Shown here: positions 1 through 5,718 of the stretch, in pieces
How the letters are laid out: each line of letters begins with the position of its first letter
How positions within the stretch are numbered: the stretch's first letter is position 1
DNA from: JAEYLA01 sp035561315
Lineage (GTDB): Bacteria; Bacillota; Clostridia; Christensenellales; CAG-138
Direction: 5' to 3'
Length of the DNA: 8,240 nucleotides
Assembly (NCBI GenBank): GCA_035561315.1
Contig: DATMXR010000223.1
Coordinates: 1-8,240, forward strand
Translations under genes and position numbers: made by a program
The notes under the pieces: generated by a model
Seen by the model: the letters and a program-made list of their open reading frames with translations, nothing else
What the model was told of the DNA's origin: nothing
Databases searched by the model: none

Positions 1-1
1 G

Positions 2-1003
2 GACTATGTGCAGGGCGGCGGCGGCAACACCTCCGTAAAACTGCAGGACGGGCTGATGGCCATCAAGGCCTCCGGCTACCGCCTTTCGGACGTAGGGACG
101 GACAGCGGCTACGCGGTGCTCGATTACGAGGCGTTAAGAACATTCTATTTCTCCCACGGGCCGGAGGAATTCGAGGATGTGGAAAAGCGCGGCTCCGAGG
201 AGGCGAAGGCCGCCGTCCGCAGCGTTGAGGGCTTGAAGGAGCTCCGCCCTTCCGTAGAGGCGGGCTTTCATTCGGTACTCCCCACGTTCGTGCTGCACAC
301 CCACAGCGTATACGGGAACCTTGCCGCGTGCGCCGCGGAAGGCAGGGAGATCGTGAAACAAGCGTTCGCGGACGCGCCGTATACCGTGGGCTTCGTGCCG
401 TATACCGATCCCGGCGCGCGCCTGACATTCACCATACGGGACGAATGCGCCCGGGTCGAACAGGAAACGGGCAAGGCGCCCAGCGTCATATTCATGCAGA
501 ACCACGGTCCCATCGTCATGCACGACGATTCGGAGGTTTGCGCGCGCATCCACGCGGACGCGAACGGGCGCGTCGCCAAAGCGTTCAAAATCACGGGGGA
601 GTCCTTCCCGAAGGTCAAGGTCAAAGCGGCGGAAAACGGCATGGTTGAAAGCGATACGCCGTATTTAAAGAAGCGCCTGAAGGAGTGCGGCTTTACCGAA
701 AAATTCCTCATTGAAAAGCCGCTTTACCCGGACCAGATGGTGTTCTTCGTGGGCACGCTCACGGTGGGCGGGGGCACGCCCGGCCCGGACGCGTGCGTAT
801 GCGATATGAGGGAGGGTGCCGTCCGCTACAACATGCCCGAAAGCAAGGCGCTCGTCATAGAGGAAACTTTGACCGCCGTGCTTTTTATCACCGAGCATAT
901 CGCAAAATCCGGCTATACGCTTTCCACAATGGGCGAGGCCGCGCGCAATTTCATCGCGAACTGGGAGAGCGAAAAATACCGCAAGTCCCTTGCGGGAAAA
1001 TAA
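2..1003 (+). CDS. Class II aldolase/adducin family protein, 5' end missing
   Basis: This is a metal-dependent class II (zinc) aldolase-type protein, probably cytosolic, acting on a phosphorylated or free sugar. The reading frame is open from base 2 to the TAA, so the start codon lies before the window; a GTG at 8 falls inside the family motif and is not the start. Visible family features are the N-terminal glycine-rich phosphate-binding motif (GGGGNTSVK, about codons 5-13), the RPSVEAGFH segment with the likely catalytic Glu at 257-259, the zinc-ligand pair His-Thr-His at 296-304, and a third likely ligand in NHGP (His at 503-505). At more than 330 residues it exceeds simple fuculose- or ribulose-phosphate aldolases (about 215-230). 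It resembles the aldolase part of RhaD-type rhamnulose-1-phosphate aldolases and the longer class II aldolases of Firmicutes. The exact substrate cannot be assigned. The next gene starts 48 bp downstream. Confidence 0.85.
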   Translation, partial: DYVQGGGGNTSVKLQDGLMAIKASGYRLSDVGTDSGYAVLDYEALRTFYFSHGPEEFEDVEKRGSEEAKAAVRSVEGLKELRPSVEAGFHSVLPTFVLHTHSVYGNLAACAAEGREIVKQAFADAPYTVGFVPYTDPGARLTFTIRDECARVEQETGKAPSVIFMQNHGPIVMHDDSEVCARIHADANGRVAKAFKITGESFPKVKVKAAENGMVESDTPYLKKRLKECGFTEKFLIEKPLYPDQMVFFVGTLTVGGGTPGPDACVCDMREGAVRYNMPESKALVIEETLTAVLFITEHIAKSGYTLSTMGEAARNFIANWESEKYRKSLAGK

Positions 1004-1051
1004 ATCCTAAAAAGCGAAAACCAAAATCCATGCGGGACGGGAGGGAAAAAC

Positions 1052-1381
1052 ATGAAGCTGTTGTTTGCCGTCGTGCAGGACGACGATGCAAAAAGCCTGG
1101 TGAAAGCCCTGGTCGAGCATGAGGTCAGCGTGACGCGCATCTCAAGCACCGGCGAGTTTTTACGGGGCGGCAACACCACGCTGATGATCGGCGTGGAGGA
1201 TATCCGCGTAGCGCCCACGCTGGACCTGATCCGGGAGCATTCGTCGCGCAGGGAGATACTGACCGCCGCGTCCTCGGTGCTTCCCGCCATGGGGGTGGAC
1301 GCGGTGCATACGCCGGTGCGCGTCACGGTCGGGGGGGCCACGGTATTCGTGGTGGACGCGGAGAAGTACCTGAAGCTGTAA
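1052..1381 (+). CDS. darA: Cyclic-di-AMP receptor of the DarA/PstA (YaaQ) family
   Basis: This small PII-like cytosolic protein is expected to form a trimer and bind cyclic di-AMP, the second messenger tied to potassium, osmotic and cell-wall balance in Gram-positive bacteria. The 109-residue length is typical of the family. The N-terminus (MKLLFAVVQDDDA) and the central segment VTRISSTGEFLRGGNTT (residues 27-43) are strongly diagnostic. Thr28 and Asn41 sit where ligand contacts are known in family members, and VGGATVFVV near the C-terminus is also conserved. The start is supported by GGGAGGG at 1039-1045, 6 nt before the ATG. In Bacillus the gene sits beside tmk; here it lies between an aldolase gene and a DUF1622 gene. 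The output partner of this family is unknown. The family call is firm; the signalling role is inferred from homologues. Confidence 0.93.
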   Translation: MKLLFAVVQDDDAKSLVKALVEHEVSVTRISSTGEFLRGGNTTLMIGVEDIRVAPTLDLIREHSSRREILTAASSVLPAMGVDAVHTPVRVTVGGATVFVVDAEKYLKL

Positions 1382-1405
1382 TGGACGGGCAGAGACCGGC
1401 CGCCC

Positions 1406-1435
1406 TTGCATTCAAACGGCCCTTGATGGTATGAT
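1406..1435 (+). promoter_or_regulatory. Putative extended -10 sigma-A-type promoter for the DUF1622 gene
   Basis: A TATGAT -10 box (1430-1435, 5 of 6 consensus) is preceded by TGG at 1427-1429, giving an extended -10 (TGnTATGAT). A weak -35 element, TTGCAT (1406-1411, 3 of 6), lies 18 bp upstream. It sits in the 76-bp gap after darA, about 23 bp before the next start codon. The gene could equally be read through from darA, since no terminator is evident in the gap. Confidence 0.45.
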
Positions 1436-1457
1436 TTTGTGAAAAAGCGGAGGCCAT

Positions 1458-1787
1458 ATGGAACTGATCGAGACCATATTCCAAAACATCGTGCAGATAG
1501 GCATCTGGCTCATGGAGCTTTCCGGCGTAATCATCGTGATATTCACCGGCGTTACGGGAATCATCGGTTTTATCCGCCGGGACGCGCATGTGCGGCTGAA
1601 GCTCGCGCAGGGTATCGCGCTCGCGCTGGAGTTCAAGGTGGGCAGCGAGGTGCTGCGCACCGTCATCGTGCGCGAGTGGAGCGAGCTTGGCATATTGGGC
1701 GCCATCATCGCGCTGCGGGGGCTTCTGACATTCCTGATCCAGTGGGAAATCAAAAACGAAGAAACGCGGCTGCGCTGCAAAGATTAA
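1458..1787 (+). CDS. DUF1622 family small membrane protein
   Basis: This 109-residue integral membrane protein of unknown function matches the DUF1622 family in layout. One long hydrophobic segment spans about residues 11-39 (VQIGIWLMELSGVIIVIFTG and onward). A conserved middle part follows, with RLKLAQGIALALEFKVGSEVLRT at about 47-69. A second hydrophobic segment covers about 77-95, and the C-terminal tail is charged. The Shine-Dalgarno GGAGG at 1449-1453 lies only 4 nt before the ATG, slightly short spacing. It stands downstream of darA on the same strand, so the two could be co-transcribed, although a promoter-like element lies between them. No enzymatic motif is visible and I assign no function. 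The family call rests on the distinctive ALALEFKVGSEVLRTVI stretch. Confidence 0.8.
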   Translation: MELIETIFQNIVQIGIWLMELSGVIIVIFTGVTGIIGFIRRDAHVRLKLAQGIALALEFKVGSEVLRTVIVREWSELGILGAIIALRGLLTFLIQWEIKNEETRLRCKD

Positions 1788-1789
1788 TA

Positions 1790-1818
1790 TTGACAGTTCC
1801 GGAATGCTGGGGTAAATT
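1790..1818 (+). promoter_or_regulatory. Sigma-A-type promoter of the oxidoreductase-tetR operon
   Basis: A perfect consensus -35 box, TTGACA (1790-1795), is followed after exactly 17 bp by a -10-like TAAATT (1813-1818, 4 of 6). The -10 box runs into the left arm of the palindrome at 1814-1856, so a protein bound there would block RNA polymerase. The promoter lies in an AT-rich pocket inside otherwise GC-rich DNA and starts 3 bp after the DUF1622 stop codon. Confidence 0.7.
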
Positions 1819-1856
1819 ATTAAACAGATGTTCAATGAACATCTGTTTAATAATTT
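1814..1856. promoter_or_regulatory. Perfect 43-bp palindrome, likely TetR-family operator
   Basis: The left arm (1814-1834, including TTATTAAACAGATGTTCA) and right arm (1836-1856, including TGAACATCTGTTTAATAA) are perfect reverse complements of 21 nt around a single central A at 1835. It overlaps the -10 region and the probable transcription start of the operon that encodes a TetR-family regulator, so the simplest reading is that repressor's operator and hence negative autoregulation. It is longer than most TetR-type sites; QacR operator IR1 (36 bp, bound by two dimers) is a known precedent for length. The arm composition is AT-rich and no clean T-tract follows, which argues against a terminator. 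If transcribed, it would form a hairpin in the 5' leader. Confidence 0.75.
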
Positions 1857-1872
1857 TAGGGCAATGGCATAT

Positions 1873-1880
1873 GGGAGGAG
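1873..1880 (+). promoter_or_regulatory. Shine-Dalgarno site that fixes the oxidoreductase start
   Basis: GGGAGGAG lies 7 nt before the ATG at 1888. The in-frame ATGs at 1828 and 1864 have no comparable site, and 1828 lies inside the palindromic operator. Confidence 0.85.
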
Positions 1881-1887
1881 AGCGGGT

Positions 1888-3327
1888 ATGGGAAAGCATG
1901 TGGCTATAATCGGCGCGGGGCTGGCGGGTATGAGCGCCGGTATCCATCTGGCGCGAAAGGGGATTGAAGTCGATCTATACGAGCTTGCGCCCTGGGCGGG
2001 CGGCATGTGCACCTCCTGGCAGCGCGGAGGATATTGGTTCGACGGCTGCATCAGTTGGATGGTGGGGCTCAAAAAGGGGGACGGCTTCCGCAGGCTTTAC
2101 CGCGAGGTGGAGGCGCTTGCGGAGGATACGCCCGCGTATTTCTGCGAGACGCTTACAAAGCAGATCGGCGGCGCGGTCTACCGCATCCCCATGCAGCCGG
2201 AACCGTTCCGCGCGTATCTGAAAGGGCTTGCGCCGGAGGACGCGGCGGCGATAGACGGCCTGTGCAACGATATCAAGCGTGTGGCGGAGGGCGTGATGCC
2301 CGTCAATATCACTACTGCTTCCGAGTTCTTTTCGTCCTTCAAGAGCTTCGGCGGCATGATGGCCATGGGGAAATACATGTCGCTCACAATCGGTGAGTAT
2401 GTGCAGCGGTTTTCTAGCCCCGTCATCCGCGCGCTGATTGAGAGCCTTATGCCGCCCGAATTTGTCGCCGGGGGCCTGATTATGATGATGGGCACCCGCA
2501 TGGGCCGCAACGCGGGCTATCCTTTGGGCGGCGCGCGGGACGTCATGCGCCGCATGGAGGCGGCGTTTCAAGTTGCGGGCGGGCGGCTGCATCTCAATTC
2601 CCCCGTGGAGGAGATCCTGGTGGAAAACGGCAGGGCCGCGGGCGTGCGCGTAAAAGGCGAGGAGCACCGCGCCGACGCCGTGATCGCGGCGTGCGACATG
2701 CACACGGTGCTCACAAAACTCCTGGGCGGCAGGTATCCGCACCCGCAGCTCGATGAAATGCTGCGTGAAGCAAAGCTCTTTGACCCGCTTGCGCTCGTTT
2801 CCTTCGGCGTAAAGAAACGCTTCGGCATCTCCTATGAGGAACACTGGGAGTGCGAAATCAAAACCTCTCCGGATACCGCGGCGAACAGCTTCCTGCTGCG
2901 TTCGTTCGATTTTGACCCGTCCGCCGCGCCGGAAGGGAAAAGCAGCGTCATGGCGATGCTCGACGCCCCGCTCGCGTACTGGAGAACGCTGCGCGAAACG
3001 GATAAAGAGGCCTATCACAGGGAAAAGCGGCGCCTGGCGGACGCCGTGGCCGCCGAGATCGAGAAGCGCTACCCGGGCTTCACGCAGGAGATCGAGATAA
3101 CGGACGTTTCGACCCCCGCGACCTACGAGCGCCTGACCAACGCCTACAAAGCGTCTTTTGAAGGGTTTGCGCCCGTTCCCGGCATGATGACGAAGAAAAT
3201 CCAAAAGAGCGTGCCGGGAATACAAAACCTGGTCCTGTGCGGGCAGTGGACGATGGCCGGCGGAGGCATATGCACCTGCGTGCAGGACGGCAAGGCGGCT
3301 GCAAATGCGGCCGCGCGTCTAAAATGA
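1888..3327 (+). CDS. Phytoene-desaturase-like NAD(P)/FAD-dependent oxidoreductase
   Basis: This flavoprotein of the phytoene dehydrogenase/amine-oxidase-like class (COG1233 type) is 479 residues from the chosen ATG. The N-terminal Rossmann fold shows AIIGAGLAGMSAG (residues 6-18, the GxGxxG dinucleotide motif). Acidic Glu32 ends the second beta strand, where it would bind the FAD ribose, and WAGGMCTSW (36-44) follows. The C-terminus carries the second FAD motif, NLVLCGQWTMAGGGICTCVQ, near residues 450-470. There is no signal peptide and no clear membrane segment. Family members act on carotenoids, fatty-acyl chains, retinoids and related hydrophobic substrates; nothing here picks one, and no carotenoid gene is nearby. 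The gene overlaps the tetR gene by ATGA and sits behind a palindromic operator, suggesting substrate- or stress-induced expression. The start is chosen by the Shine-Dalgarno at 1873-1880 and by the family N-terminus (MGKHVAIIGAG). Confidence 0.85.
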   Translation: MGKHVAIIGAGLAGMSAGIHLARKGIEVDLYELAPWAGGMCTSWQRGGYWFDGCISWMVGLKKGDGFRRLYREVEALAEDTPAYFCETLTKQIGGAVYRIPMQPEPFRAYLKGLAPEDAAAIDGLCNDIKRVAEGVMPVNITTASEFFSSFKSFGGMMAMGKYMSLTIGEYVQRFSSPVIRALIESLMPPEFVAGGLIMMMGTRMGRNAGYPLGGARDVMRRMEAAFQVAGGRLHLNSPVEEILVENGRAAGVRVKGEEHRADAVIAACDMHTVLTKLLGGRYPHPQLDEMLREAKLFDPLALVSFGVKKRFGISYEEHWECEIKTSPDTAANSFLLRSFDFDPSAAPEGKSSVMAMLDAPLAYWRTLRETDKEAYHREKRRLADAVAAEIEKRYPGFTQEIEITDVSTPATYERLTNAYKASFEGFAPVPGMMTKKIQKSVPGIQNLVLCGQWTMAGGGICTCVQDGKAAANAAARLK

Positions 3328-3920
3328 GCAAGCGGGAGGAACAGCGCGCGTTCCGGCGGGAACAGATCCTCTCCTGCTGCATGGACCGCATCCTGACCCA
3401 CGGCTATGCGGGCATGAAGCTGAGGGATATCGCCGCGGAGCTCTCCATAAGCCCCGGCCTGATATTCAATTATTTCGAGTCCAAGGAAGAGATCTACCTG
3501 GAGCTCGTCCGCCTGGGCATCAGCGGGCCTATGGAGTTGATCGGGCAGGCCGTCGGCGCGGAAACCGGCGCGCCCATCCGGGTATTTGAGCATATGGCGG
3601 AGGCCATATTCCGGTATATACAGGAAAGCGGATTTGTCGCAAAAATGTTCCTGCTGATGAGCCGCACGCAAAACAGCATGGACGTGCCGCCTTCCGTAAA
3701 GGCGGCGCTCTCCGGGATGGACGCCATCGGGCCGCTTTTGTCCGTCATCCGCGAAGGGCAGAAAGAGGGCAGCATCCGGCAGGGGAACCCCGAGGCGCTG
3801 CTGTGGGCATACTGGGGGGCCATACAGGGGATCGCGGCCTGCTGCGCGCTCAACCCGGCCCTCCCTATGCCCGAAAGCGGCTGGATTGTGGATATCCTGC
3901 GCGCTGACACCGGACGGTAG
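3324..3920 (+). CDS. TetR/AcrR family transcriptional regulator
   Basis: This is a 198-residue one-component regulator. The N-terminal TetR helix-turn-helix is clear: RREQILSCCMDRILTHGYAG (11-30), then LRDIAAELSISPGLIFNYF (33-51) with the recognition helix, then the typical SKEEIYLELV (53-62). The C-terminal helical ligand-binding region is divergent, as usual for the family, so no ligand can be named. Its ATG overlaps the stop of the oxidoreductase gene (ATGA, 3324-3327) and has no good Shine-Dalgarno, which suggests translational coupling. An upstream in-frame start at 3237 would overlap the oxidoreductase by about 90 bp and add non-family residues, so it was rejected. The likely target is the 43-bp palindrome at the head of its own operon. 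An intrinsic terminator follows 40 bp after the stop. Confidence 0.9.
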   Translation: MSKREEQRAFRREQILSCCMDRILTHGYAGMKLRDIAAELSISPGLIFNYFESKEEIYLELVRLGISGPMELIGQAVGAETGAPIRVFEHMAEAIFRYIQESGFVAKMFLLMSRTQNSMDVPPSVKAALSGMDAIGPLLSVIREGQKEGSIRQGNPEALLWAYWGAIQGIAACCALNPALPMPESGWIVDILRADTGR

Positions 3921-3960
3921 AACCCGTCGATGAAGTCAGCAGGATTTGATCGATGCCGCT

Positions 3961-3989
3961 ATGGCCATCCGAAGGGTGGCCATTTTTTT
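3961..3989 (+). terminator. Intrinsic terminator of the oxidoreductase-tetR operon
   Basis: ATGGCCATCC (3961-3970) pairs with GGGTGGCCAT (3974-3983) around a GAA loop. The 10-bp stem has one G-U pair and runs straight into seven T residues (3983-3989). It lies 40 bp after the tetR stop and separates the operon from the mannitol genes. Confidence 0.9.
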
Positions 3990-4012
3990 GCGGCCCGTTT
4001 TCCCGCCAATTC

Positions 4013-4035
4013 TTGTCATGAACCATATCTGACAA
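4013..4035. promoter_or_regulatory. Putative MtlR-binding inverted repeat upstream of mtlA
   Basis: TTGTCA (4013-4018) and TGACAA (4030-4035) are perfect reverse complements separated by 11 bp, directly downstream of the preceding operon's terminator. The half-sites agree with the ends of the Bacillus MtlR operator consensus as I recall it (TTGNCACA, 4 nt, TGTGNCAA), but the inner part does not match and the spacing is 3 bp longer. Position upstream of an mtlA that is linked to mtlR supports the assignment; it remains an inference. Confidence 0.45.
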
Positions 4036-4237
4036 AATGGGAGGATGTTCTCCCTTGTAATATCGGGCTGTATGCATGAAAATTACAGTATACCAATGTC
4101 CCCTGAAGGACCCCGCATACTATGGTGCCGCGCGCAATGAAGAGCACTCTTCAGGCACCCGGGACTCATCCTTCCTCACATCGTTTGCCGGCAACAATTT
4201 CACTTGGGCAATCCGTCTCGATCCAAAAAAAGAATAT

Positions 4238-4243
4238 GGAGGG
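4238..4243 (+). promoter_or_regulatory. Shine-Dalgarno site that fixes the mtlA start
   Basis: GGAGGG lies 6 nt before the ATG at 4250. The upstream in-frame ATG at 4076 has no Shine-Dalgarno. Confidence 0.85.
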
Positions 4244-4249
4244 ATATGC

Positions 4250-5647
4250 ATGGAAACTGCAGTCAAGACCAAAAGCGGCAAGCAGACCGTACAAAAAGTC
4301 GGCCGGTTCATGAGCGGCATGATCATGCCGAACATCGGCGCGTTTATCGCGTGGGGCTTCCTCACAACGCTTTTTATCCCGGCCGGCTGGCTCCCCCACG
4401 AAGGGTTCGCCACGATGGTGGGGCCGATGCTTCGCTTCCTCATTCCTTTGCTCGTAGGCTACACGGGCGGTAAAATGGTGGGCGGCATGCGCGGCGGCGT
4501 AGCGGGCGCCGTTGCGACGATGGGCGTCATCGTAGGCACCGAGGTCACCATGATTATGGGCGCCATGCTCATAGGGCCCTTGGCCGGCTGGTGCGTCAAG
4601 GTGTTTGACCGCGCGGTTGAGGGGAAGATCCGCGCAGGCTTTGAAATGCTTGTGGACAATTTCGGCCTGGGCCTTATCGCCATGCTGCTGGCACTTTTGG
4701 GCTACGTGGCCATCGGGCCGATCGTGCAGGGCATCACGGCGTTCCTCACGGCGGGGGCCACGTTTATCAACGACATCCACGTGCTGCCCGGAATCTCCCT
4801 CTTTGTGGAGCCCGGAAAGGTGCTGTTCTTGAACAACGCCATCAATCATGGTATTATGGGGCCGATCGGAGCGGAGCAGGTAAAGGAATTCGGCAAATCC
4901 ATCATGTACCTGGTGGAAACCAACCCCGGCCCGGGCTTGGGCGTGCTGCTTGCCTGCTGGCTGTTCGGCAAGGGCAACGTCAAGGCTTCCGCCCCCGGCG
5001 CAGTCATCATCCATTTCCTGGGCGGTATCCACGAAATCTATTTCCCGTATATCCTGGCGAACCCGGCGCTGCTGCTTTCCGTCATTGCGGGCGGCGCGTC
5101 CGGTCTTACGATATTCTCCCTGTTCAACGCCGGTTTGAACGCAACGCCCGCCCCGGGCAGCATATTCATGCTGATCGCCATGTCGCCCCGGTCGGATATA
5201 TTCATCGTGCTGCTGGGCGTACTGGTGTCCGCCGCGGTATCCATGCTCGTCTCCATTCCTTTTGTCAAGCGGCAGAAGGCGGATGACCTGGAGGGTGCGG
5301 CCGAGCAGGTCGGTGTCCTGAAGGCGCAGAGCAAGGGCACCGCCCCCGCCCCCGCGGCGCTGCGCACCGTTTCGGGCCTGATCGCGTTCGCGTGCGACGC
5401 GGGCATGGGTTCGAGCGCGATGGGCGCGACGACGCTGAAGAAAAAACTCAGGGATGCAGGCATCGATATGCCCGTGAAGCACTATGCCATAGAGGATATT
5501 CCCAACGCTGCCACCGTGGTGGTCACGCAGGCCTCTTTGAGCGCGCGTGCGCATGAAAAAGCGCCGCAGGCAAAACTCTATGCCATCAACAATTTCATGA
5601 ACGCGACGGAATATGACAAACTGATCGCCGAGCTGAAAGACCAGTAG
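4250..5647 (+). CDS. mtlA: Mannitol-specific PTS transporter EIICB
   Basis: This is the membrane permease of the mannitol phosphotransferase system, which imports mannitol and releases mannitol-1-phosphate in the cytoplasm. From the ATG at 4250 it has 465 residues: an EIIC domain (about 15-340) and a C-terminal EIIB domain (about 373-465). EIIC motifs match characterised MtlA: GRFMSGMIMPNIGAFIAWG (18-36), NNAINHG (195-201) and GGIHEIYFPYI (258-268) at the substrate/translocation site. The EIIB phosphocysteine is Cys382 in FACDAGMGSSAMGA. A linker rich in Ala, Pro and Lys (about 341-370) joins the domains. No EIIA domain is fused, unlike E. coli MtlA (637 residues); EIIA is supplied by the separate mtlF gene downstream. 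The family N-terminus and the Shine-Dalgarno at 4238-4243 fix the start. The gene is followed by a 17-bp hairpin and mtlR. Expected regulation is activation by MtlR. Confidence 0.96.
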   Translation: METAVKTKSGKQTVQKVGRFMSGMIMPNIGAFIAWGFLTTLFIPAGWLPHEGFATMVGPMLRFLIPLLVGYTGGKMVGGMRGGVAGAVATMGVIVGTEVTMIMGAMLIGPLAGWCVKVFDRAVEGKIRAGFEMLVDNFGLGLIAMLLALLGYVAIGPIVQGITAFLTAGATFINDIHVLPGISLFVEPGKVLFLNNAINHGIMGPIGAEQVKEFGKSIMYLVETNPGPGLGVLLACWLFGKGNVKASAPGAVIIHFLGGIHEIYFPYILANPALLLSVIAGGASGLTIFSLFNAGLNATPAPGSIFMLIAMSPRSDIFIVLLGVLVSAAVSMLVSIPFVKRQKADDLEGAAEQVGVLKAQSKGTAPAPAALRTVSGLIAFACDAGMGSSAMGATTLKKKLRDAGIDMPVKHYAIEDIPNAATVVVTQASLSARAHEKAPQAKLYAINNFMNATEYDKLIAELKDQ

Positions 5648-5655
5648 AGCCTCCG

Positions 5656-5693
5656 GCGGGCGTGCGGGGACGCTCCCGTCCCTGCACGCCCGC
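5656..5693 (+). other. Strong intergenic hairpin between mtlA and mtlR
   Basis: GCGGGCGTGCGGGGACG (5656-5672) pairs along all 17 bases with CGTCCCTGCACGCCCGC (5677-5693) around a CTCC loop, with a single G-U pair (5666 with 5683). It begins 9 nt after the mtlA stop and ends 10 nt before the mtlR Shine-Dalgarno. No T-tract follows (AACAAGAACC), so it is not a normal intrinsic terminator. Plausible roles are protection of the mtlA mRNA 3' end, a processing point that lowers mtlR and mtlF output relative to mtlA, or partial transcription attenuation. Confidence 0.8.
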
Positions 5694-5703
5694 AACAAGA
5701 ACC

Positions 5704-5713
5704 GGGGAGGGAG
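5704..5713 (+). promoter_or_regulatory. Shine-Dalgarno site that fixes the mtlR start
   Basis: The purine run GGGGAGGGAG lies 5 nt before the ATG at 5719. The alternative in-frame start at 5662 lies inside the intergenic hairpin and was rejected. Confidence 0.85.
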
Positions 5714-5718
5714 AACGC

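Larger units (their letters stand above)
3990..4249 (+). promoter_or_regulatory. Mannitol operon promoter and leader region
   Basis: These 260 bases hold no supported gene. They contain the TTGTCA/TGACAA inverted repeat at 4013-4035 and a small GGGAG/CTCCC hairpin (4039-4043 with 4050-4054). They also hold two competing pairings around CTCTTCA (4138-4155) and a TTGCCGGCAA palindrome at 4185-4194. I see no standard sigma-A promoter. The nearest candidates are CTGACA (4029-4034, 5 of 6) and TGTAAT (4056-4061, 5 of 6), but the 21-bp spacing is too long, which would suit activator-dependent transcription by MtlR. No convincing cre site for CcpA was found. The frame of mtlA is open through 4076-4249, but nothing there supports translation. 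Confidence 0.5.

Noticed and set aside
1814..1857. Palindrome as a terminator for the DUF1622 gene
   Set aside because: The stem is AT-rich with only a 1-nt centre, no clean T-tract follows, and it overlaps a -10 box at a consensus spacing from TTGACA, which favours an operator. A minor terminator role is not excluded.
1828..1887. N-terminal extension of the oxidoreductase (20 residues, starting MFNEHLF)
   Set aside because: It lies in the palindromic operator and downstream leader, has no ribosome site, and the family N-terminus begins at 1888 behind a strong GGGAGGAG.
1975..3225. Long open frame on the minus strand opposite the oxidoreductase
   Set aside because: The translation is rich in His and Arg with no recognisable fold, typical of antisense frames in GC-rich genes.
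3237..3323. Longer TetR protein starting inside the oxidoreductase gene
   Set aside because: The added residues are an out-of-frame reading of the conserved FAD motif, and the ATGA overlap start fits the TetR family length.
4013..4200. cre site for CcpA in the mtlA leader
   Set aside because: I scanned for TGNAANCG-type sites on both strands and found none with an acceptable match; TGAAAATTACAG lacks the central CG.
4076..4249. 58-residue N-terminal extension of MtlA or a separate leader peptide
   Set aside because: There is no Shine-Dalgarno before 4076, the residues do not resemble MtlA, and there is no stop before the true start, so no separate peptide is encoded in this frame.
5656..5693. 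mtlA-mtlR hairpin as an intrinsic terminator
   Set aside because: No run of T follows on the + strand, and mtlR and mtlF downstream have no evident promoter of their own, so full termination here is unlikely.
4166..5698. Long open frame on the minus strand opposite mtlA
   Set aside because: The composition is low-complexity antisense (many His, Arg and Gln), and the + strand frame is an unmistakable MtlA.
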